Assembly: GCA_031552845.1 (NCBI GenBank)
Contig: JAVBMC010000046.1
Location: forward strand, 4,557 to 68,556
DNA length: 64,000 nt
Direction: 5' to 3'
DNA from: JAVBMC01 sp031552845
GTDB lineage: Bacteria; Verrucomicrobiota; Kiritimatiellia; RFP12; DVOR01
A program made the translations under genes and the position numbers. Below, in pieces: positions 9,901-16,729 of the stretch (the stretch's first letter is position 1; each line of letters begins with the position of its first letter). Below the pieces are notes generated by a model that did not search any database, was not told the DNA's origin, and was given only the letters and a program-made list of their open reading frames with translations.

Positions 9901-10132
9901 TGCAGCGGATGATGATAAAGTCGGCGGCGTCGGTTCCATGCCGCCGATGGGCGTCTTCACTGAGATGAAGTGGAAGGATTTCAAAGATGGCGAGTATCAC
10001 CTCGTCAAAGCCAAGGGAGGCCCCTTCAGCTACTCCGGCGACGAAGGCGCCATCTGTTACGTCTGTGGTTCCGGCAATGCTAAAACCAAGTACATCTACG
10101 TTGATCGTTTTATCTTTGTGCGCGTGAAGTAA
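6956..10132 (+). CDS. Exported DUF4838 glycosidase-like protein with duplicated N-terminal carbohydrate-binding modules
   Basis: 1058 residues. A signal peptide (about 1-18) is followed by two tandem copies of a CBM-like beta-sandwich (about residues 20-160 and 170-320). The copies share NGDFAKGKE, WWGEG, EGGKRYK, GVDGGW and YDDVTL. Residues 340-400 resemble the N-terminal domain of alpha-glucuronidases (LNAAKELAEYLGQITGKHY), and about 410-900 fit DUF4838 (DYWFGLMDNDWGWDMDGESR, FAEASWNTKGSEFASLRTWL). A final beta domain follows. DUF4838 proteins are suspected polysaccharide-active enzymes. The catalytic residues are not established, though E and D clusters around residues 580-590 are candidates. 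ATG 6956 has AAGG 2 nt upstream and starts the signal peptide. An upstream TTG at 6923 is less likely. It follows the strand-repeat gene by 36 bp. Confidence 0.8.
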   Translation: MKNVVLWVGMLCAVSLFAQVRNGDFAKGKEAWWGEGKWQAADSALQVQSGYVCQDKISVEGGKRYKISFRGKGQGAYAQLSWRGGGVDGGWYGPASVKMDWGNEKALALCVDGDVWKTYSAVVKAPAGVNQALIYLRKMPKSEGVAYYDDVTLVETQEQVVRPVGTVFGVIKNGDFAKGKETWWGEGTWNVVNQALCVQSGFACQDNINVEGGKRYKLSLRMKCEGLPEDGAYVQVSYRGDGVDGGWRGPRTVKLPWGGERAVAVDGGTKDWTTYSCVLAPPDGAEQMLVYLRKRPKVEGTVWYDDVTLSETQEAETTAAALRREVLAKQVFGGAPGNGEYRIVVSENCDLIELNAAKELAEYLGQITGKHYLPLLKDTDKIQPPYIAVGRGNKLLSTKPAWEKLGADGFVVQSDGNVYLAGGTPGATMYAVNWFLDHQLGVKWLAPDYTFVPKRSQLSISKSSTVQVPRFNFRQILGHEGQDKAFAAHNLLNGSSHGAYSIIPPAEIDHFDYSWQRPGMTASFYQLLPPKDHQAKNPQWYAGGQLAMMNDGMRAALADAIGRRLAKEPNYGDYWFGLMDNDWGWDMDGESRAFAQKHGCVPSAPLFDMVKDVARRVQQKYPKAKFASNAYHWGFNPPRNLEIPDSIRVFPMTIHLDYSTPLNVGRNVHLGRDLEQWNATAKNILLWDHVVNFHGFIQPTPNLYPIAETIKWLDGLKNIQGYFAEASWNTKGSEFASLRTWLMARLLWDPKADYKKAVEEYCDAYFGAAGKIMRDYIDYMHVYSVQTRSPIWEKVNVDAPMLTLDFIVKADAMMAQAAQLVKDDPVRLKHVNQVRVTIDYVALLRRQEFEREAAKRGIKWNSDRANRTARAKAIAEAEGIKQYRQSGPMSEFFEIIEMDRKPSALPVEFANVKPENIREVQDLGFNRYYNTTVLVTDPKASDGITARLEGKNGAPLIQAKHHLLPEEGEWDVYAQVRVEADGAADDDKVGGVGSMPPMGVFTEMKWKDFKDGEYHLVKAKGGPFSYSGDEGAICYVCGSGNAKTKYIYVDRFIFVRVK

Positions 10133-10140
10133 GGTGCTGA

Positions 10141-12549
10141 CTACTTAACAATGACGCGGGCGCCGTGTGTGTGTTGTAGCCGGTGTTGGGCTTGCAGGCG
10201 TTCATCAGGCGTCCAGGCGGTGCCGGTTTGGATGCAGGTGGGGCGTTCGGGGTCGGTGGAGTAAAGGACGTCTTCTGTCTCGATGCGCACAGGGTCGGTG
10301 CGTAGTGGCGAGTTGAACCGTTGGGTTGTATCAAGATAATAGTGTAAACGATATTGGCCTTGTGCCCCTTCGGTTTGAATTAGGCCGGTAAGCGGAAGAA
10401 AGATTTGCTGTAGGTCGCTGAGAGGTGAGCCGGGGGTAATGGGTTTGTCAGAGCGCAATTCGGCATCAAGCGTTCTGCCAAATATTTGAATGACAGTTAC
10501 AAGATTATTGCGGATGTCTGCAAGGAGTGTTTCTTCTTGAGCGGTAGCCTTGTTGAGAGCCAGCACGCGCAGGAGGTCGAGTTGTTGTAGCTTGAAGGAT
10601 GGTGTTGACGTCTCTGTGTTTTCAAGATATTTATCCATCCAAGGTTTGCAGTTCAGCTCTAGTGCGAAGGGCGGGGCAAGTTCACGTAGCTGTGTGCCAA
10701 TGGCGGCACCGTGTTCATTGTCAGAAGAATTGAGCGCGTCTTCTGCTTGGGTGTAGAGATTGAGCGTGAAGAGGCTCTTGCCGGGATAGCAGGATGCACG
10801 GCGCGGTGTCAGTGCGGCGAAGAGTCCTTGAGAAAATTGTTGGCCCTCACTCAAATAATTTAGAAGCGCATTGCCTGACTCGGCTGCAGACGGTGGTGTA
10901 AGGCTGAGTGACTTGTTCGAGAGAGCACCAGTCTCGGCATAGTGGTAGAGGTAGTCGGTGGGGGTGAGGTGCGAGACGTGCAGGTGTGTGTAAAGCGCTT
11001 CGACGGCGGCGGTGAGGTTGTGGAGCGCGTGCTTTTCAAGATCGTGATAGCGCAGGGCGATATCGGTTTGCAGGCGAGTGAAGTAACTTGCTGCGGGAGC
11101 AGGGTGATCTCCGAATTGTGTAGTGAGGTTGAAATAGCGCGCGGCATTCTTCCATTGGCCAAGTTTGGCATAGGCCATGGCGAGGCGGTTGAGCGTCCAA
11201 TTGATCGCTTGCGGATCGTCGTAGGTTGTGGCGCAGCCATCTTTCAGCCATTTGTGAAACGCAACGTGGTAGTCGGCGGCGGCTTGCTCGTAATTGCCGA
11301 GAGCATGGTGAGCTTGAGCACGGGTGAAGTAAAGATCGGACTCTGCATGCTCGTCGGCGTCAACGGCGTATGAGCAGTCGGCAATGGCTTGTTGATAATC
11401 ACCGTTGACGTAAGAGATGGTAGCTCGGTCGCTGTAATATTTGTTAAGATAGAAGGGCGGATTATTCTCTGGGCGAGTTAACGTGGTCAGCGCTTGCACA
11501 TAGTCGCCTCGGGCATAATGGACGTAAGCAAGGTCGTCGCAGTCGGTTTTGGATCTTAGCGCAGCTTCTTGTGTGAAGTGTGCGAGAGCTAGTGCGAATT
11601 GCTTTTGCTCGATGTAGATGCATGCAAGGTCTTGGTGGGCATTTGCGCTGTGATCCCAGTGATCTTCATTTTCGGTGTCTTCCTCTGTTGCTAACTCGAG
11701 ATAGGCGGTGAGGTCGGCAATGGCTTTTGAAAACTTCCGACAGATCATCAGGAGGTTGCCGCGGAGGTAGTATGCGGCGATTGTTTTTTCTTTGCTGGCC
11801 GCGCCGAGTATTTCGTTATACTGTTCAAGCGCCGGAGCGTATTGCTGAAGGAATCTGTAACACTCTGCGAGACGTAGGCGCGTCTTTGACGAAGCACCCT
11901 CCTCAAACCACCATACGACTTTGCTGATCTCAATGGCTTTGAGATAGTCGAGAATTGCGCCTTCGTAGTCTTCGTCGAATTTTTCTGTGAGGGCATTGGC
12001 GTGGGCGAGGTAGGCGGAGCCGTGTTGCGGGTTGATGGCAATCGCACGGGAGAAGTCTTCAATGGAGCGGTCATCGTTGTCGCTCCATGTCGGGGGAGCG
12101 AATGTGACTAAAGCGAGCCCACGATGGTAATAGGCTTCGGCATTGTTGGTGTCGAGTTCGATGGCTTTGTCGAGGTCGGCGAAAGCTTTTGCTTCATCGC
12201 CCAATTCGCGGTAAGCCCAGCCGCGGTTGGTATAGGCTTCGGAGTTGTTGGAGTTGAGTTGGATTGCTTGAGTGGCATCGGCAACGGCATGACGATAGTC
12301 TTTGAGTTCGTTGAACGGACGGGCGCGCCGACCATAAGCGGTTGAACGCTCGAGATCATTGGCGCCAGTTCGGACTGCAAAGGTATATTCGTTGATGGCG
12401 GATTTTTCCAAATGGTCTTCAAATGCAAAGTGATCGCCAAAGCCGATGTAGTCTGCGTGGGAGGAGTTCGGGTGAATGTTCTCCAGCTCCATGGCGTCCG
12501 TCTCGCGCACGAGCTTCTCAATCGGTATATCGTTCTTCTCCATAACCAT
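10141..12549 (-). CDS. Large tetratricopeptide-repeat protein
   Basis: 802 residues with no signal peptide, so probably cytoplasmic. Residues about 60-420 are a run of TPR units (AYTNRGWAYRELGDEAKAFA, DLDKAIELDTNNAEAYYHRG, ALEQYNEILG, AIADCSYAVDADEHAESDLY). The rest is less regular helix and then a beta-rich C-terminus. TPR arrays bind proteins, and no catalytic domain is seen. I placed the start at the ATG complementary to 12547-12549, preceded by AGGAG. A second ATG two codons in (12541-12543) has better SD spacing. An open frame continues upstream but reads through the inverted-repeat element and is not a real N-terminus. It converges on the DUF4838 gene with only 8 bp between stops. Confidence 0.75.
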   Translation of the reverse strand: MVMEKNDIPIEKLVRETDAMELENIHPNSSHADYIGFGDHFAFEDHLEKSAINEYTFAVRTGANDLERSTAYGRRARPFNELKDYRHAVADATQAIQLNSNNSEAYTNRGWAYRELGDEAKAFADLDKAIELDTNNAEAYYHRGLALVTFAPPTWSDNDDRSIEDFSRAIAINPQHGSAYLAHANALTEKFDEDYEGAILDYLKAIEISKVVWWFEEGASSKTRLRLAECYRFLQQYAPALEQYNEILGAASKEKTIAAYYLRGNLLMICRKFSKAIADLTAYLELATEEDTENEDHWDHSANAHQDLACIYIEQKQFALALAHFTQEAALRSKTDCDDLAYVHYARGDYVQALTTLTRPENNPPFYLNKYYSDRATISYVNGDYQQAIADCSYAVDADEHAESDLYFTRAQAHHALGNYEQAAADYHVAFHKWLKDGCATTYDDPQAINWTLNRLAMAYAKLGQWKNAARYFNLTTQFGDHPAPAASYFTRLQTDIALRYHDLEKHALHNLTAAVEALYTHLHVSHLTPTDYLYHYAETGALSNKSLSLTPPSAAESGNALLNYLSEGQQFSQGLFAALTPRRASCYPGKSLFTLNLYTQAEDALNSSDNEHGAAIGTQLRELAPPFALELNCKPWMDKYLENTETSTPSFKLQQLDLLRVLALNKATAQEETLLADIRNNLVTVIQIFGRTLDAELRSDKPITPGSPLSDLQQIFLPLTGLIQTEGAQGQYRLHYYLDTTQRFNSPLRTDPVRIETEDVLYSTDPERPTCIQTGTAWTPDERLQAQHRLQHTHGARVIVK

Positions 12550-12578
12550 CCTCTCCTGCCGTGAAAGCAAACAGAGGT

Positions 12579-12606
12579 AGTGTAGCAGGATTCGCGGATT
12601 TTGCAA
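12579..12606 (-). promoter_or_regulatory. Putative promoter of the TPR gene
   Basis: Read on the minus strand, TTGCAA (12601-12606), a 16-base spacer and TACACT (12579-12584) precede the start at 12549 by about 30 bp. The -10 element is good and the -35 fair. Confidence 0.5.
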
Positions 12607-12641
12607 GTATGAAGGAGCTTTCGGCAACAAGTCCAAATAAG

Positions 12642-12841
12642 GCTCACGCGGAGACGCGGAGGCGCGGAAAGAAACTGACACGGTTGTTGGGCAGGGCGTG
12701 TTTCGCCGAAACCGCTGTGTGTGTTCGATGGAGTCGGTGAAATCGACGAAATCGCGTACTGTTTCTGGGAGCGCCGGCGTCCTCGCCGGCATTTGTGTGT
12801 GTCTCTCCTCTCTTTCCGCGCTTCCGCGTCTCCGCGTGAGC
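12642..12841. repeat. 200-bp inverted-repeat-bounded intergenic element
   Basis: The ends are 30-base inverted repeats differing at one position. The left arm (12642-12671) starts GCTCACGCGGAGACGCGG. The right arm (12812-12841) ends CCGCGTCTCCGCGTGAGC. The inside carries a TTGTTGGGCAGGGCG segment that also occurs near 14431 and 61865 and a small GCCGGCG hairpin. No ORF of its own is seen. The left arm recurs almost unchanged at 61826-61854 and in weaker form near 14490. This fits a non-autonomous MITE- or REP-like element. Confidence 0.7.
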
Positions 12842-12893
12842 TTCTTCTTCCCCTTGTCTTTATTGAGGTTCATTCTTCCGCAAACTTTCCCTC

Positions 12894-12921
12894 TTGACTT
12901 ACTCCTTAATTCTGCTAAACT
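12894..12921 (+). promoter_or_regulatory. Promoter of HU-like gene A leader
   Basis: TTGACT (12894-12899), 16 bases, TAAACT (12916-12921). The same hexamers, spacing and flanks (CCTC before, TGC just before the -10) occur upstream of HU-like gene B at 38227-38254, and TGCTAAACT recurs at 39868-39876. Transcription would start near 12928. Confidence 0.75.
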
Positions 12922-12927
12922 GCATCC

Positions 12928-13203
12928 CCGTTGACCCCATTGAGTGACTCGTCACTGATTCGGATCTTGAGGCTCGGAGTTCCAAGCGAATCTCCGCCCC
13001 CCGACATACGAGAGCTTAAGCTCCAAGGAGCCATCAACTATAAAGACTGCCCGTTTGGCCGGCGTGCAGTCCAGATGCCAGGGGGATATCCACCAATCGC
13101 ACGAGTGTGCTGTATGGTTTATTCGGAATCGCTTTGGCGTCGGGTTGACAGACGCCGCCGACTGCCAGCATCAACTATAGGCGGCAAGAAAGAACAAGAC
13201 ATC
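12928..13203 (+). ncRNA. Conserved structured 5' leader of HU-like gene A
   Basis: This untranslated stretch matches the leader at 38261-38503. 13049-13095 is identical over 47 bases to 38346-38392. Hairpins visible in both copies: AGTGA/TCACT around CTCG (12943-12956); GCTC/GAGC around CAAG (13020-13031); GACTGC/GCAGTC (13045-13050 with 13066-13071); GCAC/GTGC around GAGT (13099-13110); GTTGACAG/CTGCCAGC (13144-13151 with 13162-13169). GCCGCC in the last loop (13154-13159) can pair with GGCGGC (13180-13185), giving an H-type pseudoknot that ends 18 nt before the ATG. No strong SD lies between, so the fold could control translation. The ligand or partner is unknown. The HU-like product itself is an obvious candidate. 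Confidence 0.7.
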
Positions 13204-13944
13204 ATGTCAACAACAACAAACGAGCCCACCAGCTCGATTCAGGTACAAATCGTCAAGCCCGTCTCCGGCGAGCTTGTTAAGGACGGACTGCAGACGGTGA
13301 AAGCCATCTCCCGCAGCACCGTCTCCAACGCCCAGCTCCTCGACTTCATGGTCGGCGACGGCGGCGGCATCAGCAAACCTCAAGCCAAGGCTTTTTACGA
13401 AGCCTATGCAGACACCGTCAGCCGGTTGCTCCTCGCGGGACACAACATCCCCGTGGGCGACCTCGGTTACCTGCACGTCACGGCCAAAGGCGTGTTTGAT
13501 GCGGAAGGTAAACCCGTGGAAGGTAAAGAGCTGATCTTCAAGATCAAGTTCCTGCCCAAGAAGGTCGTCAAAAACCTTCTGGCGAACCTGCCCTATGAAA
13601 CCGTCGAAGCTCACGACCGCCAGCCCCGTCTGAATACGGTGACCGACAGCATTACGCTGAACGTCAACTCCGTCGTCACACGCGGGATGTCGGCCAAGCT
13701 CAACGGCAAGAACCTCAAATTCCACCCCCTCGTGGCTGACGAAGGCCTCTTCTTCGTTCCCGTCGAGGGTGGAGCTGCGGTCAAGGTCACCCAATTCCTC
13801 GACAACCGCGACGTACGTCTCACGTTCAACGTGCCGGGTGAACTCACGGAAGGCACCAACTACCGCCTCGAAGTGCGCAAACGCTTCAGCGGGTGCAAGG
13901 CCTTACGTATCGGAACCCTTGAGAACACGCTCAGCGTGAACTAA
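13204..13944 (+). CDS. HU/IHF-like DNA-binding protein with Ig-like (DUF4469-type) tail, copy A
   Basis: 246 residues, no signal peptide. About residues 20-130 form an HU-like domain (VKAISRSTVSNAQLLDFMVG, LLAGHNIPVGDLGYLHVTAK). From about 150 there is an Ig-like beta-sandwich with the DUF4469 pattern (LNGKNLKFHPLVADEGLFFV). Such proteins are thought to bind DNA as architectural factors. The homologue at 38504 keeps the plan (G, then L-F, then ADEG) but is otherwise diverged. I chose the ATG at 13204 because the in-frame upstream stretch from 12931 is the conserved leader. The region just before the ATG is A-rich with no clear SD. A strong terminator follows. Autoregulation through the leader is inferred, not shown. 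Confidence 0.8.
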   Translation: MSTTTNEPTSSIQVQIVKPVSGELVKDGLQTVKAISRSTVSNAQLLDFMVGDGGGISKPQAKAFYEAYADTVSRLLLAGHNIPVGDLGYLHVTAKGVFDAEGKPVEGKELIFKIKFLPKKVVKNLLANLPYETVEAHDRQPRLNTVTDSITLNVNSVVTRGMSAKLNGKNLKFHPLVADEGLFFVPVEGGAAVKVTQFLDNRDVRLTFNVPGELTEGTNYRLEVRKRFSGCKALRIGTLENTLSVN

Positions 13945-13978
13945 CCTCGCGGCACTCACAGAGTAATAACCCAACCCA

Positions 13979-14013
13979 GGGGCAGGCGCCACATCGGCGT
14001 CTGCCCCTTTTTT
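13979..14013 (+). terminator. Rho-independent terminator after HU-like gene A
   Basis: GGGGCAGGCGCC (13979-13990) pairs with GGCGTCTGCCCC (13996-14007) around a 5-base loop, followed by TTTTTT (14008-14013). Strong and canonical. Confidence 0.9.
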
Positions 14014-14083
14014 ATTCCCAAGACGTATCATAAAAACACGCATGTTGAAAATGTGCGAGGCACGTGGTACAAAAGTTTGACGA

Positions 14084-14171
14084 GGCTCACACAAATTATC
14101 CATACGGCTCGCGCATTTTATCCATTGGGCTCAGTCAAAATACCCGCCCGGCTCACGTAAATATCCGAGCT
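14084..14171 (+). repeat. Four-unit array with exact 22-bp period
   Basis: The pentamer GGCTC begins at 14084, 14106, 14128 and 14150, always 22 bp apart. Each head is followed by an A/T-rich middle (AAATTATCC, ATTTTATCC, AAAATACCC, AAATATCC). A weak further unit (GGCAC at 14059) is 25 bp upstream. There is no spacer DNA, so it is not a CRISPR array. It lies beyond the terminator of HU-like gene A. A comparable 22-bp array follows HU-like gene B. Confidence 0.7.
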
Positions 14172-14373
14172 ACGTCGCGGGACGCCAACATGAGACATCA
14201 GGTAATGAGTGAGAAGTAATAGGTAATAAGTGTGAGAGGTATAGTGAAAATACTGAAAGAAGATGGAATAAAAGTTCATGTAGAGAAAATTGTCCTAAGA
14301 CGGCACAGATCCAAACAGATAATGGGAAAAGCAGTCAGTAAAGGTGATAGATAATACGTGGGGGAGACTAAAC

Positions 14374-14520
14374 GCGGTACGGCGGTTTCGGCGAAACCTA
14401 CCCTACCTTTGAGAGTAGGGCTGACGCGGTTGTTGGGTAGGGCGATGTTCGCCGAGCGCGCCGTGTGGGGTAATGGTGTGTGGGTAAAGTTCACACGGAG
14501 ATACGGAAGCGTGGAGAGAG
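14374..14520. repeat. Dispersed intergenic repeat block
   Basis: It contains GCGGTACGGCGGTTTCGGCG and the hairpin CCCTAC/GTAGGG around TTTGA (14401-14419), also found at 39495-39552. TTGTTGGGTAGGGCG (14431-14445) occurs near 12684 and 61867 with small changes. A degenerate copy of the ACGCGGAGACGCGG end is near 14490-14513. No protein is supported here. The rest of 14172-14687 shows nothing else I can name. Confidence 0.5.
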
Positions 14521-14687
14521 CTGTAGAGAGTAGATTTGATGCGCACACACTCTCCATCTGCGTTCATCTGCGAAATCAGCGGATAAAGTTATCCACAGAC
14601 GACACAGGTTTGCACAGAAAATTAACGGTGGCTTCGATGTACACGCTATTTATTTTCAATTCTCACTCTCTTTTCCTTTTTTTAGAC

Positions 14688-14716
14688 TTGATTGAGAGTC
14701 AAAACAGGCGTATAAT
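14688..14716 (+). promoter_or_regulatory. Strong sigma70 promoter of the RHS operon
   Basis: TTGATT (14688-14693), a 17-base spacer and a perfect TATAAT (14711-14716). The leader of about 85 nt carries a GGCAT/ATGCC hairpin. Next comes CCTTTTAAAGG, in which the SD AAAGGAGG can pair with its own upstream CCTTT. Confidence 0.8.
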
Positions 14717-14808
14717 GCGACTGTACGCTGGTTAAATAATTCTGCTTGTACGGAGCAGCCACCCAATTTATCCGGCATAGGTCGCTAATGCCTTTTAAAG
14801 GAGGCCCC

Positions 14809-15735
14809 ATGATTAGACGAAGTCTAGGTCGTTTTGTGCCGATATTTTATTTATTATGCGTATTTGGATTACCGGTCTTTCCAGATCAGGCCATCGTTGA
14901 CAAATCGCTGCTGGCGGATGATTCGTTGTTGATCCGCTCGCCATCAGACTTACAGCTGTTGTTGTATCAATGGCAGCAGCTGTCGGTGCCGTCGGTAGAA
15001 CCGTCGGTTAAAGATGCAGGCATGTTTATATTTTCGCCGGATGGCATGGAATCGGAGTCGTTCTTTAACGCGCTATTGCCTGATCCGAGTCATGCGAATG
15101 CTTCGGTTGTTTTCGTAGAGGATGATGATTTGTCGGGGTATACGTTTTTTTATGATTTGCTGGGTGATCCGATTTATGCGCTTCCATTGCTAGATACCGT
15201 AACCGATGGCGACGATGGCATCACTTTACGGGTATCGCTGTGGACATTCTTCAATCGAAACCGTAGTGAAACAGAGTTTGAAACTTTGCTGAGTAATTTA
15301 CAACGTAGCCGCGGTATCTCAGGGAACAGCCGTAAGCTGGAACGGTTGGCACGCCTGATGTTGGAGCGCAATGCAATTCTGAGCCGTCCGGCGGCGGCCT
15401 TTGCGGAGACCAATGATTTCACGGAACGCCAGCGAGCGCTCGAGCCGAATGATGAACCGAGTTTATCAAAGGTCGTTTATGTGGATGCCAAGCAAGGGAA
15501 TGATTCGCTCTCCGGCCGGGCGGCATCTGTAAAGAGCGGGCATGAAGGCCCTAAGCGAAGCGTGCGCAGCGGTGTTGCCGAGTTGGTTGAGGAAGATGTA
15601 CTAGTCATTCGTGAAGGACATTATGCCGAAGATCTGAACCTGCGTGATAAAGATGTGCGGGTGCGGATTGAAGGGACGGTTGTGTTAAGAGATGTCATTG
15701 ATAGCGATACAGCGAAAGAGCAGGTGACCCCATGA
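14809..15735 (+). CDS. Exported protein with C-terminal beta-helix-like motif
   Basis: 308 residues with a signal peptide (about 1-27). The middle is helical and acidic and not recognised. The last 80 residues resemble the start of a right-handed beta-helix/DUF1565 domain (VVYVDAKQGNDSLSGRAASV, then GP and VLVIREGHYAEDLNL), usually found in polysaccharide-active or adhesive proteins. It stops after only about two strands, so the helix may be truncated or completed by another protein. AAAGGAGG lies 4 nt before the ATG. Its TGA overlaps the next gene's ATG (ATGA at 15732), indicating translational coupling as first gene of a six-gene operon. Confidence 0.65.
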   Translation: MIRRSLGRFVPIFYLLCVFGLPVFPDQAIVDKSLLADDSLLIRSPSDLQLLLYQWQQLSVPSVEPSVKDAGMFIFSPDGMESESFFNALLPDPSHANASVVFVEDDDLSGYTFFYDLLGDPIYALPLLDTVTDGDDGITLRVSLWTFFNRNRSETEFETLLSNLQRSRGISGNSRKLERLARLMLERNAILSRPAAAFAETNDFTERQRALEPNDEPSLSKVVYVDAKQGNDSLSGRAASVKSGHEGPKRSVRSGVAELVEEDVLVIREGHYAEDLNLRDKDVRVRIEGTVVLRDVIDSDTAKEQVTP

Positions 15736-16718
15736 GTATGCGATGGAATAAATGCATGTTACCCGGCGTGCTGGGATGCTGCTTGAGATTGAGTGTGCAT
15801 GGAGACACGTTGGAGACTGACGCGGTGAAGGCAGATGAAGTTATTTTGCAGACGCTGTCATTTCGGCCGACGGTAACAACCGATGCATTCGCGCATTATC
15901 GTTTTGTAACGTCTGCTACTGTGACCAACGATACAACAGCCAATAAAAATATTTTGATCAGATCTAGTGCTGTTTGGTCCGCTACCGGTTATGCGGGCGG
16001 TGTTGGCGGTGGACTATCATTTGATGGAACGGCAGACTATGTGTATACCCCCACTGCCAGAGCTGTAACGCCAATGCCGACGTGGAACGCCTATTCCGTC
16101 AGCATGTGGTTTTTTCACAATGGCGGCGGTAAATTTGATGCGACACATTATCACCCTTTGTTGGACAAGAGCACCACAAAAATCGGCACCTTTCTAGCCT
16201 TAGACCCCACCGGTATTTCCGGTCCGGTTGGCTCGTTGACATTTCAAACTTTTGGAGTAACGCCTATTTGTTCCATGCGGGATGCTACTAAAAACTATAT
16301 GGATAACACTTGGCATCACGTGGTATTGATTAAAAATGATTCTAACGGGCAGTTATGGGTTGACGGTGAGCTGAAGGATCAAACTTCGGATTTGGCCTGT
16401 GTGACGAATACTTCCGGTCTTTTCTTCGGGAGACGCTCCACATCTTTTGAGAGTGGTTCAACTGCTCCCAGCTGGAGTGGGCTGATGGATGAGATTCAAA
16501 TATTCAAACGTGCGTTGGAGCCTTCAGAGGTGACGAATCTCTTTGTGCATAATGGACCGTTTCCACTGAAGACGGCGCTTGAGGTAACCACTAATCTAAC
16601 GGTGAATGGTGATGTCCACGTAGGAGGCCGTTTGTCTTTCACAGGTGAGAAGATGCAGTTGCGGGCTTCAGGTGATGTGGAGTGCGGGATTTTCAGCAAC
16701 GGTGTGACTGTTCCCTAA
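15732..16718 (+). CDS. Secreted LamG/concanavalin-like protein 1
   Basis: 328 residues. The N-terminus is signal-peptide-like with cysteines (MLPGVLGCCLRLSVHG). Residues 85-275 form a LamG-type jelly roll (GGLSFDGTADYVYTPT, YSVSMWFFHNGG, TWHHVVLIKNDSNGQLWVDG, WSGLMDEIQIFKRALEPSEV). The C-terminus ends in strand-like LTVNGDVHVGGRLSF and GDVECGIFSN, a tag seen also in the next two proteins. It is a close paralogue of the gene at 16730. LamG domains bind glycans or proteins, and no catalytic residue is seen. It starts inside the stop codon of the preceding gene. Confidence 0.75.
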   Translation: MSMRWNKCMLPGVLGCCLRLSVHGDTLETDAVKADEVILQTLSFRPTVTTDAFAHYRFVTSATVTNDTTANKNILIRSSAVWSATGYAGGVGGGLSFDGTADYVYTPTARAVTPMPTWNAYSVSMWFFHNGGGKFDATHYHPLLDKSTTKIGTFLALDPTGISGPVGSLTFQTFGVTPICSMRDATKNYMDNTWHHVVLIKNDSNGQLWVDGELKDQTSDLACVTNTSGLFFGRRSTSFESGSTAPSWSGLMDEIQIFKRALEPSEVTNLFVHNGPFPLKTALEVTTNLTVNGDVHVGGRLSFTGEKMQLRASGDVECGIFSNGVTVP

Positions 16719-16729
16719 TGGAGTCTATC

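Noticed and set aside
8336..10000. 554-codon minus-strand frame over the DUF4838 gene
   Set aside because: Antisense shadow with no SD and no domain.
12550..12873. N-terminal extension of the TPR protein
   Set aside because: The extension is a translation of the inverted-repeat element and of promoter DNA. A good SD lies before 12549.
14358..14735. 125-codon frame before the RHS operon
   Set aside because: It covers dispersed repeats and ends beyond the strong promoter at 14688-14716.
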